A stretch of 64,000 nt of DNA from Tubiluchus corallicola (taxonomy: Eukaryota; Priapulida; Priapulimorpha; Priapulimorphida; Tubiluchidae), in contig JAQGDQ010000823.1 in NCBI GenBank assembly GCA_030141605.1, forward strand, positions 1 to 64,000, read 5' to 3'. This document shows, piece after piece, positions 30,011-43,900 of this stretch. Within the stretch, counting starts at the first letter, position 1, and each line of letters begins with the position of its first letter. Below the pieces are notes generated by a model that saw nothing but the letters and a program-made list of their open reading frames with translations, ran no database searches and was not told where the DNA came from. The position numbers and the translations under genes were made by a program.

Positions 30011-30129
30011 ACGAGATTTTTGATATTACTAACATGATAACTTGAGAATGTAAAATGCCACTGGATGGTTTGCTTCACTGATATCAGAAACTGTGTGTGA
30101 TTATAAGAAATCTTTGTAATTTATTTTTT

Positions 30130-30135
30130 AATAAA
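30130..30135 (+). terminator. Polyadenylation signal AATAAA of the EF-hand gene
   Basis: AATAAA lies 120 bases after the stop codon, in a T-rich 3' UTR. It is the first canonical signal downstream, which gives a compact transcript end. Confidence 0.65.
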
Positions 30136-31594
30136 ACGAGGCTTGGACATTTGCATGCGACTGCAAATAGTGCAATAATAAGTTTCATTGTTGTGCCTGT
30201 TTAACTTGCTGGCCATTGAGAAATTTCACTTTTTACACAATATTGGTTAATTTTGTTACAATGAGTATTTTCAGGTAAAAACGGCCAACGGATCTATTAA
30301 GAGGGGTTCTTAAGCTTTGCAATGATCACATTTTTGTGTCAAAATCATTTTTGGGTTTTGTGCGTTTTCAGTAAATTTATTAAGTGTTTTAAGCTGTTTT
30401 GTTCAGTAAATGAATTTTTCGCGAGGAAGCGGCAGATTTTCTCAATTTGTTAAATTATTTGCCTACTTAAGCAAAAACAGTCAGCATCTTGAAATACCTA
30501 ATGAAATATCCAACCGGAATTGTGTTATGCTAATGTTGGACATGAACTGTTTGTGTGCTAATGATATTTCTAAAAAAAGTGTAAAATTTCACACAGCAGC
30601 AAGGCACAGCTTAGCTAGAACAATAGTTTGCCATTGTTTTTGTGACGCGCAGCTGCTATGTTCGTTGTCCCGCCGGGGGATGGGCATTGCTAAAGTTGGC
30701 GTTACTATGGTGAATGGGTCTGCCATCTAGGGGCGAGTTAAAAAACAATGCAAGTGTGTAATCGTACTACTTGCAGTCGTATGTAAATTATCGATATGAA
30801 GTACTTGAGATAAAACATTATAGAAGTATAGAAAGATCATGTTTGAAATATTACATATCAGTTCTGTCTTAACGCTGTTACACGGCATCATAATGTTCCT
30901 TTTGGTGTAAAAATGAAAGTTTTAAAATATTGCTTGTGTTACTACCTCACTCTTGTACTCTGCTGAAAGCTTCCACTAACTTTAGAACCTGGCTAAGCCC
31001 CTGAGCAATTATGATTGTTGTTTTATACTATTCCATATACTATACAACTCCATGCGCACGTAATGCGTAATGCGCGATCTGTGATCCGTAATGCGTGATG
31101 CGTATTGACTGTTTCCATGAGTCCGTAAACGCGATGCTTATTAACAAAGCTCACGGGGCTCTTTCAGCCATTTTTGTCGCTATTTTTGAAAACCATGTCT
31201 GTGTCGAAATTTAAGCGTTATAATTACAGTTACGGCATTAGCTTATTATTGTACTATGAGACGGAAAAGAAAGCACAGGTTTAGGTGCCTAATGTTTTAC
31301 AAGGGAGAGAACAATATGGCAGGTATCATCATTTAATGAAAGAACTGCAGTTAGATACACAACATATAACTACATGCGTTTTCTACTTCTCAAAAATTGA
31401 AATAGAAAATTTAATATTATTGTTTATATGTCCTAGATTGGCCAAAATTCACCTAACTAAAATTTTCACAAAGCTAAACAACAAAAATGGTCACCAGAAA
31501 CTTGAAAACCCGTTGTAATCACCTAGGCAACGGTTGTCTCCCGTCTGCGTATTGCTGCGTGATGCGTATTCAGACGATATTAATCAAGTTCGAA

Positions 31595-32320
31595 CGAATA
31601 CTTATCACGCACACATGGAAAGATAAACTCTTGTATACGCATTACAGATTACGCGTCACGCATCATGTACACATAGAAACACTTCTACAAGTTTAAATAT
31701 AAACTGTTGCATACGCATTACTGATCACGCGTCATGTAGGCATGGAAACACTTCTACGTGTTTAAATATAAACTGTTATATACGCATTACTGATCACGCG
31801 TCACGCATCATGTACACATGGAAACACTTCTACATGTTTAAATATAAACTGTTGCATACGCATCACGCATCATGTACACAAGGAAACACTTCTACATGTT
31901 TAAATATAAACTGTTGTATACGCATTACTGATCACGCGTCACGCATCATGTACACATGGAAACACTTCTACATGTTTAAATATAAACTGTTGTATACGCA
32001 TTACTGATCACGCGTCACGCATCATGTACACATGGAAACACTTCTACATGTTTAAATATAAACTGTTGTATACGCATTACTGATCACGCGTCACGCATCA
32101 TGTACACATGGAAACACTTCTACATGTTTAAATATAAACTGTTGCATACGCATCACGCATCATGTACACAAGGAAACACTTCAACATGTTTAAATATAAA
32201 CTGTTGCATACGCATTACTGATCACGCATTACGTACACATGCAAACACTTCATGTTTAAACATCAACTGTTGTATACGCATTACTGATCACGCATTACGT
32301 ACACATGGAGTCGTACTTAC
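31595..32320. repeat. 76-bp minisatellite
   Basis: About nine units of ACGCATTACTGATCACGCGT, CACGCATCATGTACACATGG, AAACACTTCTACATGTTTAA and ATATAAACTGTTGTAT. Exact 76-base spacing is seen at 31921 and 31997. Lies between the 3' ends of the EF-hand and plexin genes. Confidence 0.9.
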
Positions 32321-33389
32321 TTTTACTCTATAATATAACAAAAACGCACCGGATACTGTTCAATTCTTTATAAAGACAACATTTTTGCATGAACTTTATT
32401 AATAAATACATTATCATGTAAAGAATAAAAATGGTGCAAACGATCACTTATACAATAATTAGCTCATCTTTGTACAGAATAATGATTGTTTATTTATTTG
32501 TTTATTTATTTATTTATTACACGATTAAACGACTTAAAATAAATATGACAGCAAATGCTTAAAATAATGAAATCACCAGATAAAACAATATCAATTTAAA
32601 ATTAATTATTATATACTAATATTTCTCTACAGTGGCTCCATCTATATTGCAAAAATCAAAACTGATGCCATCAACAAATTATATACACAATTGCAAATCT
32701 AAGAAAAACTTGCCTCTTAATTTTCGCGTTTTGCTCGAGTCAAGAAATTAATGAGAATAAACAACATCGGATATACAAAACTCCAAAAAACAGAAGTCAA
32801 AGACTTGAAAAATGTACGTAATTTTTGCATCTGTATACAAATCGACTAGTAACTTAAAATACGAGAACAATGCGCTATAGTTGCAAACTTACGATTAAAA
32901 CAAAAGCAACTTTTCAAAAACAAAAAATTATACCAGTAACTATAACATTACTCAATGCGAAAACTAGCATATTTATAAAGAACCTTTACGAGCTGCGTCT
33001 GTCAGTCTGTCTACGCATAATCTGTACAAAAAAGTAACTGCATTCCAATTTATAATGTAACTTACACAAAAAATTAACACAATAACGCTAATTGTAATCA
33101 GGATTCTTGGATTCTTAAGTCAAGCTTAGGTCAACCTTGCTACACAACTGAAAACAACTGAAGATTCGGCGAATGCCGGTGTACGGTATGTCGATAGGTC
33201 TAAGTATATCCAGTTGACATAAGCTTGTACAATTGTAATCGTATAAAATTGTGTCAAATTGGGGTTACTCTACGACAAATTTTGTTTAATCTTGTGAAAA
33301 TGTTTTTTGAAAATCGCCGTTTTCTTTTATCTAAGTTTGGTTGGTAATCAGTTAAGCATGTGGCTGTTGTCTTGATAACAGCACATGCT

Positions 33390-33965
33390 TTGTAAATGAA
33401 CAGTATTTGTTTAATAAATGAACAGCATGTGCTTAGTAAATTAACAGTACTTGTTTAATAAATGAACAGTATGTGCTAAGTAAATGAACAGTACTTGTTC
33501 AATAAATGAACAGCAGGTGGTTAGCAAATGAACAGCATGTGCTTAGTAAATTAACAGTACTTGTTTAATAAATTAACAGCATGTGCTTAGTAAATGAACA
33601 GTACTTGTGTAATAAATGATCAGTATTTGCTTAATAAATGACCAATACCTGCTTAAAATGAATAGTACTTGTTTAACAAATGAACAGTATTTGCTTAATA
33701 AATGACCAATACCTGCTTAAAATGAACAGTACTTGTTTAACAAATGAACAGTATTTGCTTAATAAATGACCAATACCTGCTTAAAATGAACAGTACTTGT
33801 TTAACAAATGAACAGTACTTGTTTAACAAATGAACAGTACTTGTTTAACAAATGAACAGTACTTGTTTAATAATTGAAAATCACTTGTTCAATGAATGAC
33901 CAGTACTTGCTTAACAAATGAATGGAGTTTGCTTAATAAATGAACAGTGCTCACTCAATGAATGA
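33390..33965. repeat. 22-26-bp minisatellite
   Basis: About 24 units of ATGAACAGTACTTGTTTAAC AA and close variants, downstream of the plexin stop and possibly within its 3' UTR. Confidence 0.9.
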
Positions 33966-34854
33966 ACACAAGTCATTACAAGCTGTGTATTTCTCCCAAA
34001 AAGATAAAAAAAACGACTGACTTTTCCATATTTCCATATTAAAAGTGAAAAGAAATGTTTCAAAATTCTCAACTATCCTGTGCCCCCTTGTGTGTCAAAG
34101 TAGTAAATATAAGTTTAAATTCACTATTTTACAATTTTTACACAATTTACAATTGCAAGATTTGATTGAACAAACCCAAATACAGGAACACAAAAGAGAC
34201 AGAAAGGAAAGATGCCATTTTATCGGAACACATTCTAGAAATATTATCAAATGTGATGATAAAATAATCATCAGTGCAGACGTATTAAAGCTCCCACTCA
34301 TTAATAACAAGGAGATTTCACAAAAAATTCTGTGTTTTTGCTACCAAATAAGTTCCAACGAGCGCAGAGAATTGGCAAACATTCCTGATAGTAACAGCAT
34401 GATAATAATAGCATTTCGTCTGACATGACAACAGTAACCATGGTAACTGCTGCTGTTTTGCCCTAACGACAATGCACATCAAACGTTACAACTGTTCCTC
34501 TGATCAAGGCAGTGGCAATTGTGGATAACCGTGATAATGATAACAGGTAGACGATAAGATGAGCTCATAAGATGATAGATACAATTTACACAATTTACAC
34601 GAATGTTTATAACGGTAACTACTTCTTTGGCGTAAGTATAAAAACACACCGTTTTGAGCAAAAACGCGATTACGACGTATTTACACGAAGTTTTTGTAAC
34701 ATTTTGTAACTAAGCGCTTTATGATGTCATTGCACACATACACGCTAACCGTCACTATAGTACTCAAGTTCCCAATCAACAGTTGCTACGCAAATGTTTT
34801 ACATGGAAACGGTTTCTAGGCAACCACACTATGAACGCTACACGTTTCAACCAG

Positions 34855-34962
34855 TCATATGGGTATGCTGCCACCGTCTTCCAATATCATAGCAACGGTT
34901 TCCAGTTTGCGAGCCAAGTGCATCTTCTGGCATATTTGGTCGTCTTCCAGGGCATCAAGGAT
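34855..34962 (-). CDS. PLXN: Plexin exon w (last): C-terminal helix and stop
   Basis: Acceptor tccttttttcag|ATC, phase 0. Encodes [20 protein letters not shown], then [15 protein letters not shown] and [11 protein letters not shown] and QKM match the last exon of other plexins. The end is neither the VTDL PDZ ligand of plexin-B nor the usual plexin-A tail. Confidence 0.92.
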   Translation of the reverse strand: MLDALEDDQICQKMHLARKLETVAMILEDGGSIPI

Positions 34963-37900
34963 CTGAAAAAAGGACTCCGCGTAAGAAAAAAATAAAGCCT
35001 ACAGAAAAGCAGGCAGCACAAAGACACAAAGGAAAATTGGACGATTGTTTAGGCTCAATCTCGTTTTAATTTACTGTCCAAAACATGCATTTTCTTGCCT
35101 ATAAAAGTTAACAATTGTTTCTTATATTTGAATAATTAGCTTTGAAAGTTAATTTTAACGGCAACCGAACACAGCTATTGCTTACGTCAGAAACTAACCA
35201 CAGTTTGAGCAATGGTAGGCATCTTCCCTTGCGTGTCAAGCATGTTTGTGTAAGTGTTACAGTACTGCTTAAATGCGTGATGTCACAAAATTGGCTCTAT
35301 GTCACATGACGTCAGAAAGTAACACTACAGTTCATGATCATGGTCTTTTATTTGTCGGCCATGCGAATGTGACAAAAAGGCGCCGTTGCCAATCTTAGTA
35401 AATTCACTGAGCCGTGCCTAGCTTTCAAATATTAACAAAATTTGAATATGCGAGGTAATTATTATTTAATCTAAGCTTTGATTTAAAAAAAGCTATTGTA
35501 GTTTTCAATATTTTAGAGCATTCTTTATTCTGAACTCGTGTTTGCACAATCGTCCGGTTTTCCTTTGAATTGGCAGAATAGCGTAACATTACTTCAATCA
35601 AATTTTTGAAAATGGTTGTTTAACAATAGCCATTCATTATAATGCTACTGATTATAACTAATTATAATGGCATTGAACTTCTTCTGCAGTCCCAAAGTAG
35701 GCAGTATAAAGAGTTCTGACTCTATCCATAGTTTTTGGATTATACTTTGAAATTCCCTTTTCCTCCCCTTTAAATCTATTTTCTGTGTGACCAGTCAAAT
35801 ATGGCGAGGTGTTACCTTGACACACCACTTAAAAGAACACAGGATGATCTTTCATACGTTACACCATTTTCAAGTTCGATAAAACGTATACATTTTAACA
35901 CAATTAATGCTGCAAAAGCGTTTCTTATAATTATATAATGGATTGAAAACTTAATTAATGACAGGCGAGCCCAATTATTGATGACATAACAAACTAACAT
36001 AATTTTCAATAGCAAAAATATTCCACGAGCGTGTTGCACGTGTTTGCGAAAGCGAAAATTGAACTACAGTGCTACTGTAAGATATTCAGTGTGTTGTACT
36101 AAAACTAGGCAAGTTTTAAGACAAACATTCAAATTTCAAATTTACCGCTGTGCTCACGCATGAGCTGTCGAACGTGCGTAGTTCATCACAAACTAACACG
36201 TCTGAACCGAGAGGTACAACACCTGTTTTTGTGCAATGCGTTTCCGAAATACAGACGCTAGTGCCCGTATAACTAGCGTATGGCAAAATGCATGTAACGG
36301 TGAAGAACTAGTGGCACGAACGTGAAATTGTATTTGTGTGGTAAAAATTCTTTCACGCAAGTCATTTTTGAAAAAAAAGTTTGTTTCCTTTCAATATTTT
36401 AAAGAGTAGATTGTTTTGACATACAGTTTAAGATTGGGTCTGGTTTTGCTTTAACAAAACTTTATAAAAGTTGAAACTATCCACATATTTAAGATCTAAC
36501 TGAAGCCAAGCAATGCACCAAATGGACAGAAAATAGCATCAACGCTACTTACAGCTTCGTGGTATTTAACGATGTAACCGTAGAGCTCACTGACGGCTGC
36601 AAACGAGTTGAACTCCTCGCCATAAACTCGCGAGATTTCCCCAAGGTGCGCGTTCATCTCCTGGTCGCTAACCGGGGCAAGTTCCTGAATTTCTTGATAA
36701 AACCGGTTGACCATTGCCTTGTACCTTGGGATGTCCTTGGCGTACAAGAGCTTGTTGGATGGTGAATCCTGAAAGATGAGTAACGCTAGAAACTAAGTGC
36801 CATTATAGGATTATTGATTTTCCCGGACAGTCTACAGACAGGTGACTGCTATGGTGGACGAATTACACTGCCATATAGAAAAGTGAGTTCATTGCTTACT
36901 TCTGTTCTTATGTAAAACTGATTAAAGTGGAATGTTTGTCAGTTTAGGTCTAGAAGTGTTTTGATATCAAACCATTTACAAGCTTGTCATAGGGTTATTG
37001 ATTTTTCCTCAACAATCTCGTAGTTTTAGTTTTATATTTAAACCCTTTTCTCTGTGGGAATATGTCCCTAAGACATTTCCGTATTTCTGCTAAACATTTT
37101 ACCAGGTTTGGGCCATTGTGAAACGTCACGATCTAGAGTATATTTTATCTAGATTTTATAATTCACTTCCAAAGTCTAACGACATGTAGTACCTGGTGTA
37201 AAAAACAGTTTAGTCATTCAAAAAAGGAGGGGGCAGAGAAGAGAGAGAAAAGAGGCAAAGTGGAGAGAGCTGTGCAACCATAACGTTATTGCATTTAGTT
37301 TAGGACTGGCAAAGAAAACATTTTCTCTACCGAAGTGTTTGGCAAAATAAACAAAAACCATTCTTTCTCAAGACTGTAGTTCTAAAGTTGTTTCTGTTTT
37401 TTATGAGTTTACACTTTATGATTCGACCAAAAACTACAATCTGCCACCCAAATGCAACAGCGTTTTAAAAAAGGTTGAACACAAAACAGTCCAGGAAAAA
37501 TCTTAAACTCTGTAACAAATGAAATTGGTTCGTTAATTAACTAACTGTTGTAACGGTGAAATTGATTCATTAACTAAATAGCTGCTGTAACTGTGAAACT
37601 GGTTCATTAATTAAGTAACTGCTGTAACTGTGAAACTGGTTCATTAATTAACTAACTTTTGTAACGGTGAAATTGGTTCATTAATAACTAACTAACTGTT
37701 GTGACAGTGAAATTGGTTCATTAATTAACTAGCTGCTGTAACTGTGAAATTGGTTCATTAATAACTAACTGCTGTAACGGTGAAATTGGTTCATTAATAA
37801 CTAACTAACTGTTGTAACTGTGAAACTGGTTCATTAATTAACTAGCTGCTGTAACTGTGAAACTGGTTTATTAATTAACTAACTGCTGTAATGGTGAAAT

Positions 37901-40900
37901 TGGTTTATTAATTAACTAACTGCTGCAACTGTGAAATTGGTTCATTAATTAATTAACTGTTGTAATGGTGAAATTGATTCATTAATTAACTAGCTGTTGT
38001 AATGGTGAAACTCGTTCATAAATTAACTAACTGTTGTAACGGTGAAACTGGTTCATTAATTAACTAACTGCTGTAACGGTGAAGTTGGTTCATTAATTAA
38101 CTAACTGCTGTAACGGTGAAACTGGTTCATTAATTAACTAGCTGCTGTAACTGTGAAACTGGTTTATTAATTAACTAACTGCTGTAATGGTGAAATTGGT
38201 TTATTAATTAACTAACTGCTGCAACTGTGAAATTGGTTCATTAATTAATTAACTGTTGTAATGGTGAAATTGATTCATTAATTAACTAGCTGTTGTAATG
38301 GTGAAACTCGTTCATAAATTAACTAACTGTTGTAACGGTGAAACTGGTTCATTAATTAACTAACTGCTGTAACGGTGAAGTTGGTTCATTAATTAACTAA
38401 CTGCTGTAACGGTGAAATTGGTTCATTAATTAACTAACTGCTGTAACTGTGAAACTGGTTCATTAATTAGCTAACTGCTGTAACTGTGAAATTGGTTCAT
38501 TAATTAATTAACTGTTGTAATGGTGAAATTGATTCATTAATTAACTAGCTGTTGTAATGGTGAAACTGGTTTATTAATTAACTAACTGTTGTAACAGTGA
38601 AATTGGTTCATTAATTAACTAACTGTTGTAACAGTGAAATTGGTTCATTAATTAACTAACTGTTGTACGATTGTCAATTATTTTTTATGACACTTTAAAG
38701 AACAAGAAAAACAATCCTTAAATAAAACTTGAAAAATTCGTTTTTGACATCTTGTACCACTTGCACGTTGTCTTATTGCATGTAGAGCTTGCACTAGCAT
38801 TTGGTATCGTTTTCATAACAAGTGTGAAACAATTTGCTAAAATACTGCAGTACCGTAAGAGATGAGCAAAGCTTTAAGACATTTCAAGCTGATGACGGTG
38901 TAAAAAAGAAGAAGAACCTGACAACTTACCTTGCCTAAGCGGTGATCAGAAGTGGAACAAGAGTCCATGAATGTCTGAGCAATTACGGAGAGGGACGAGT
39001 CGACGGCATTCGTCTTGTGAATATCGAAGACGAAATCCGGATTTTTGATGAAATTCACCCAAAATCTAAGCGGTAAACTGAAAGAAAAAACCAGAAACGC
39101 TAAAACAAAAGTGTCTAAGAAGCTAATGAATCAGTGGCGGCTCGCAGCTAAAATTAGTGGGAGGTGCTGCTTCAGAACATTTTTAGCAATTGCTTTAATA
39201 TTGTGTGAAGCGAAACAAACATATGTAATTTTAATGTTTTTTTTCACCTCCAAACAGCAAACACGGGAAGCAAAACAATACATTTTTTACTTTACAGCAG
39301 CAAACCCAACTTTTCTGTTGGCACCATTTAGAATTAAAGTTACGCATGTACTTTTTGTTGTTGCTTGTTCCTACTTGAGATATACTCATAAATATACTAA
39401 TATATAATGTGTCAGCCAATCATTATTTTTGGAACAGAAATCGAAACTGGGAGCCTGCCACAGCAAAATTTCATTTGAACACGAATCGCTGAGAAAGATG
39501 TTTGGAAAAATATCGATTCACGGTGATTATTTTTGTAACTCTTCCAATTCCCCTGACTTTTTACCAAATTATCTTTTTCCCAGATTTTTTCATGGCTTCC
39601 AGGATAATCTGTATTTTCAAGGATTTTCCCTGACCGTGGGAACCCTTTCAATAGCGAGGTCCCATTTTTGACAATCAATTCCCTCTGGCAACGTATAAAG
39701 TTTGAAAAAGTTGAAATCTTCTCACCTATTGCTCTTCCAAGCATAGACCACATCAGGATCACATAGCTGGTGCCTCAGCGCTTCCTCGTCGAGAAAGTCG
39801 AAGAGATACTTGATAGTGAGCGGTAGCACCTTATTGGCTGAGAGAACTGTGGCGAAGAAGTCATCGGTGAACTTCTGTATAGTTCCCTAAAAACAAGATG
39901 TGTTAAACAAGATCCTGTGACTTTTTTACCTGTGACTTTTTCCTGTGGCTTTTTACTCGTGACTTTTTACCTGTGACATTTTTCCTGTGACTTTTTTACC
40001 TGCGACTTTTTTCTTGTGACTGTTTCCTGTGACTTCTTTCCTGTCATTTTTCCTGTGACTTTTACCTGTGACTTTTTCCCTGTAACTTTTTCTAGTGACT
40101 TTTTTACCTGTGACTTTTTTCCTGTGTCTTTTTTCCTGTGACTTTTTTCCTGTGATTTTTCCTGTGACTTTTTTCCTGTGACTTTTTTCCTGTGACTTCT
40201 TTCCTGTGATTTTTCCTGTAGCTTTTTTACCTGTGACTTTTTTCATGTGACTTTATTCCTGTGACTTTTACCCGTGACTTTTTCCCTGTAACTTTTTCTA
40301 GTGACTTTTCTACCTGTGACTTTTTTCCTGTGACCTTTTTCCTATTACTTTTCTAACTGTGACTTTTCCTACAACTTTTTTCCTGTGATCTTTCCTGTGA
40401 CTTTTTTACCTGTGCCTTTTTTATTGTGACTTTTTCCCAGTGACTTTTTTACCAGTGACTTTTAACCTGTGAATTTTTTCCAGTGACTTTTTTACCTGTG
40501 GCTTTTTTCTTGTGACTTTTTGCCTGTGACTTTTTTCCTATGACTTTTTATTGTGACTTTTTCCTGTGACTTTTCCCCAGTGAAGTTTTTACCTGTGACT
40601 TTTTTGCCAGTGACTTTTTTACCTGTGACTTTTTTGTCTATGTCTTCATTACCTGGATTAGCTGTTGTATGAAGCCACTAGCAAAAACGTTATACGAGTA
40701 ATTCATGTATCAGTTTCTGAATGCTTTTCATATTAAACTGTGCAGTATATGTGAAGAGTAAAGCAGTTATGAAAATCCAGACGCATACAATTTTCAAGCA
40801 GACATGATCTTATCACTTTCAATGGAAATGTACAAATGGATCAATTTCAGAAATGGCTTCCTTGCCAATTACTTACTTTTGTGGCTAGCAGCCTAGTAAG

Positions 40901-43900
40901 AAAAATCTCAGACATGCAAGTCTTCATACTTTGCTTATCTTTATGGCTCTGCGGCAAGTGATCATCCACTGGCCGAACCTGCAAGCAAAATAAGAATCTT
41001 AATAATAAACTTATTAGTATCATCATCACTATCATCACCATCACCACCACCATCATCATCATCATCATCATCAAACTCATCTTCATCACCATCATCATCA
41101 TCCTCAACATCACCACCGCCATCGCCATCGCCATCACCATCACCATCACCATCACCATCACCATCACCATCACCATCACCATCACCATCACCATCACCAT
41201 CACCATCATCATCATCATCATCATCATCATCATTATTAACATCAAATTGCAAATTCTTCATTCTGTTCTTGCGCATTAACTCATTATCAAAATTAAATAA
41301 GTATCATAATGATTTATTTACACATAGCTATGATACAGGGTGTCTCATAAGTGTTTACACACTTTATGTTTTCAACATTTTTAACAAATACCATTTTGAA
41401 AACTAGTACAGATGAACTAAAATCTTTGGCAATACTTTTGCTCAAAGTAGGAAAAAATTTGAAAAGAACTACCGCACTAGCAACTTTTGCTGCTTTTGCT
41501 CTCTCTTTCAAAGACCTCAAAAACTTCAGACACCAATCCAATAGCAAGCCGGGCATCTTGCATTGAGAAGGTCTCTCACAGCTCATGACTAGTGAGAAAG
41601 GGCTGCCTCTTGTTGAAAAATACATCGTTAATAGTGCTAGAATAGTGTGGTTCACACGGTGCTCTGCATTTCCGCTGAACTGCAGTTGATAATCAAAAGA
41701 ACTCGTGTCAGGCTGATTTTGTACTTTATTTCTAATGTTACTATCGTCACCATAGCACCAGAGCCAAAAAATAAGTAAAAACAATTGGCAAATGCCCCTT
41801 CTGATTGATGTAAGAGCTTGCTGAGATTGGAGAAAAAGAGATAATAAGAAACGCAAGTGCATAATAGAGTGGACTTTGGGACACCGTTGTCGTTACTGTC
41901 ATTGTTAACTGTCCTAGCCAAATCACAATTTAAGCATTTAATGGAATTTTCATATAATTACGAAACAAAATTCTCACCAAATGGTAGATTCTAGCTTTTT
42001 CCTCGTCAACTTGCAAAATCGGCTGTGTTAAACTTTTTGGAAACCCGATGCTGTGAAGATGATTCAACGTAGCTAAACAAACAGAACAATAAACTTAAAA
42101 ACTACATAAAAATGCTTTTAAAAAATAATTAGTTAATTATTAAATAATAAATAATAAGACTTCGTTAAAGTATCAGACTTCGTTAACCTGACTCAGGACA
42201 AAAGACAGTATAAAACACGTTAGTTAAATGCAAAATAGAAAATTGCAAATGAAATTTAGCTCCAGTTTGATTGGTAAGAAAACTGAAAATTCAAAGTTTC
42301 GTAATTTCAAAGATAGCTTGTTCTAGACGGCATCGCATTACTTTTCTAGTAATCTATACAAATTTGCAAACTATAGATTGAACACGAAATTGATTTAGTA
42401 CACAAAAGCTAATGTAGATGTCGCCACTAGCTGATAATGATAGTAAAACAGAAGGCTGAAGAAATAGCAAAGCAAACGTGATTCAAATACTGAAATTCTC
42501 TCCTTCAAAAACATATTTGAAATGAACTCTACTTACAATTATGATAATTATGTGAACCATTAATCGTGAGTTTCCCATTTATTTCGCTCGCACGGGGTAC
42601 CAGAGCCATGATGGCGTTATCCGGAACGTTATAGTGCTTCAGCGTGTTGATGCGTCGCCAGCCGCTCGACGCCTCAGACGTGACGTCTTCGTCCATCAGT
42701 ATTAGGTGTCCTCCGCGACCGTGTCGCCACTCTGCAGGAAACATTGGTACTATTAGGCAAACGTGTATTACCATAGTTTTAATGTGTTTCAATTTTATAA
42801 TTCACTCATTTTTAAGTACGTGTAAATGTATGCTAACAAGTAGTAATAAGTCTTTCTATAGTTTCATTGTTTGTATGCTGCAGTTGCTGTAGGTTAAAGG
42901 TTAAGTGTACCACAGCAACGAATTTTACCTACAGCCATCAAATGACATGTGGGTAAAGCAAAGACGTCTGCCACGTCAGTTGTTTTACGTGGACTTTACT
43001 TAATTATACATTAGTCTGTGTGTAGAGTGATTTACTAGCAGGATCTTGCTTACGAACCAGAAAAAATGAACTAGGTAAGGTTCTAGTTAGCTGTTAAAAC
43101 TGTTACTATTACAAGAGCATGGGCTGCGAGGCGTTGTCTGGTACACTTAACCTTTGATCTTTTCACAATCATCATCAATCCCTATAACTGTGAAAAAGCT
43201 TATTTTTTGCAGCATTATGGTTGTGATGGATTGCTTGACTAAACTATTATTATGGTTGAGCATCGAACCATCGAAACAAGTTTTTTTAGTTCGAATTTGA
43301 TTCAAACCTAAAATTATGGATTCCAACAATTCAGTATTTGAACTACAAACGTTCTTTATCATTAAAACGTCTAAAACATCAGTGCAATCAGCACAGTTTA
43401 GCTGTGATTTCTGTAGACATTTTTTAAACAAATTATTAGTGTTTTTACTGCAAAATGAAACCAAGCAATATGCAAGATCTTTGTTAAACTGCCTTTTATT
43501 ACTGCTTTGAAAATCTATTAGAAAATCTTTAAAGCCGAATTTAAATTCGAAATCTCGAAACTCGGTTTGATTCACGCTGGAAAGACACAAATTTGTCTGG
43601 AATCGAATTCGCATTTGGGTAGACAATGCTCACCTCTAACAATTATGACATCACTTGTGCCCTAACTTCAAACAATTACTTTAACAGCACACCAACACTG
43701 CAGTCGAAAGAAGTCAGCTTACGCATTACACAAGGTCGAGTTGTGAAATCACTCAGTCAAGCTTATTTTGCTTCTAACACACTGTTCAACGAACATTTCG
43801 AGAGATTTTGGCTATTTTGGAGAGCAAACAGGGCCAGCTGCTAAAGGCAGTTACACCAACAAGAGATCTAATAACAACAAAACATTTGCGTAACATAGCC

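Larger units (their letters stand above)
30140..34850. other. Convergent interval between EF-hand and plexin 3' ends
   Basis: Contains the 76-bp (31595-32320) and 22-26-bp (33390-33965) minisatellites. The rest (30140-31590, 32330-33390, 33970-34850) is AT-rich. Open frames at 30410 and 34045 show no recognisable product. A TTTATT at 32395-32400 could be a minus-strand AATAAA, but the plexin 3' end is not settled. Confidence 0.45.

Noticed and set aside
30410-30730. 106-codon plus-strand open frame after the EF-hand gene
   Set aside because: No domain, no splice or promoter support, and composition like the surrounding DNA.
31595-33965. Regularly spaced repeats resembling a CRISPR-like array
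   Set aside because: Units are contiguous tandem minisatellites without unique spacers, in a eukaryotic genome.
34045-34428. 127-codon plus-strand open frame downstream of the plexin stop
   Set aside because: No recognisable domain, AT-rich composition, and it lies opposite the likely plexin 3' UTR.
39953-40246. Lys/Gly/Thr-rich 97-codon frame
   Set aside because: It follows the ~15-bp minisatellite and has no independent coding signal.
40962-41276. Poly-Asp and Gly-Asp frame
   Set aside because: It is the CAT/CACCAT microsatellite beside plexin exon s.
43147-43626. 159-codon minus-strand open frame
   Set aside because: It coincides with a MITE also present at 2319 and 63240; the peptide is not conserved among the copies.
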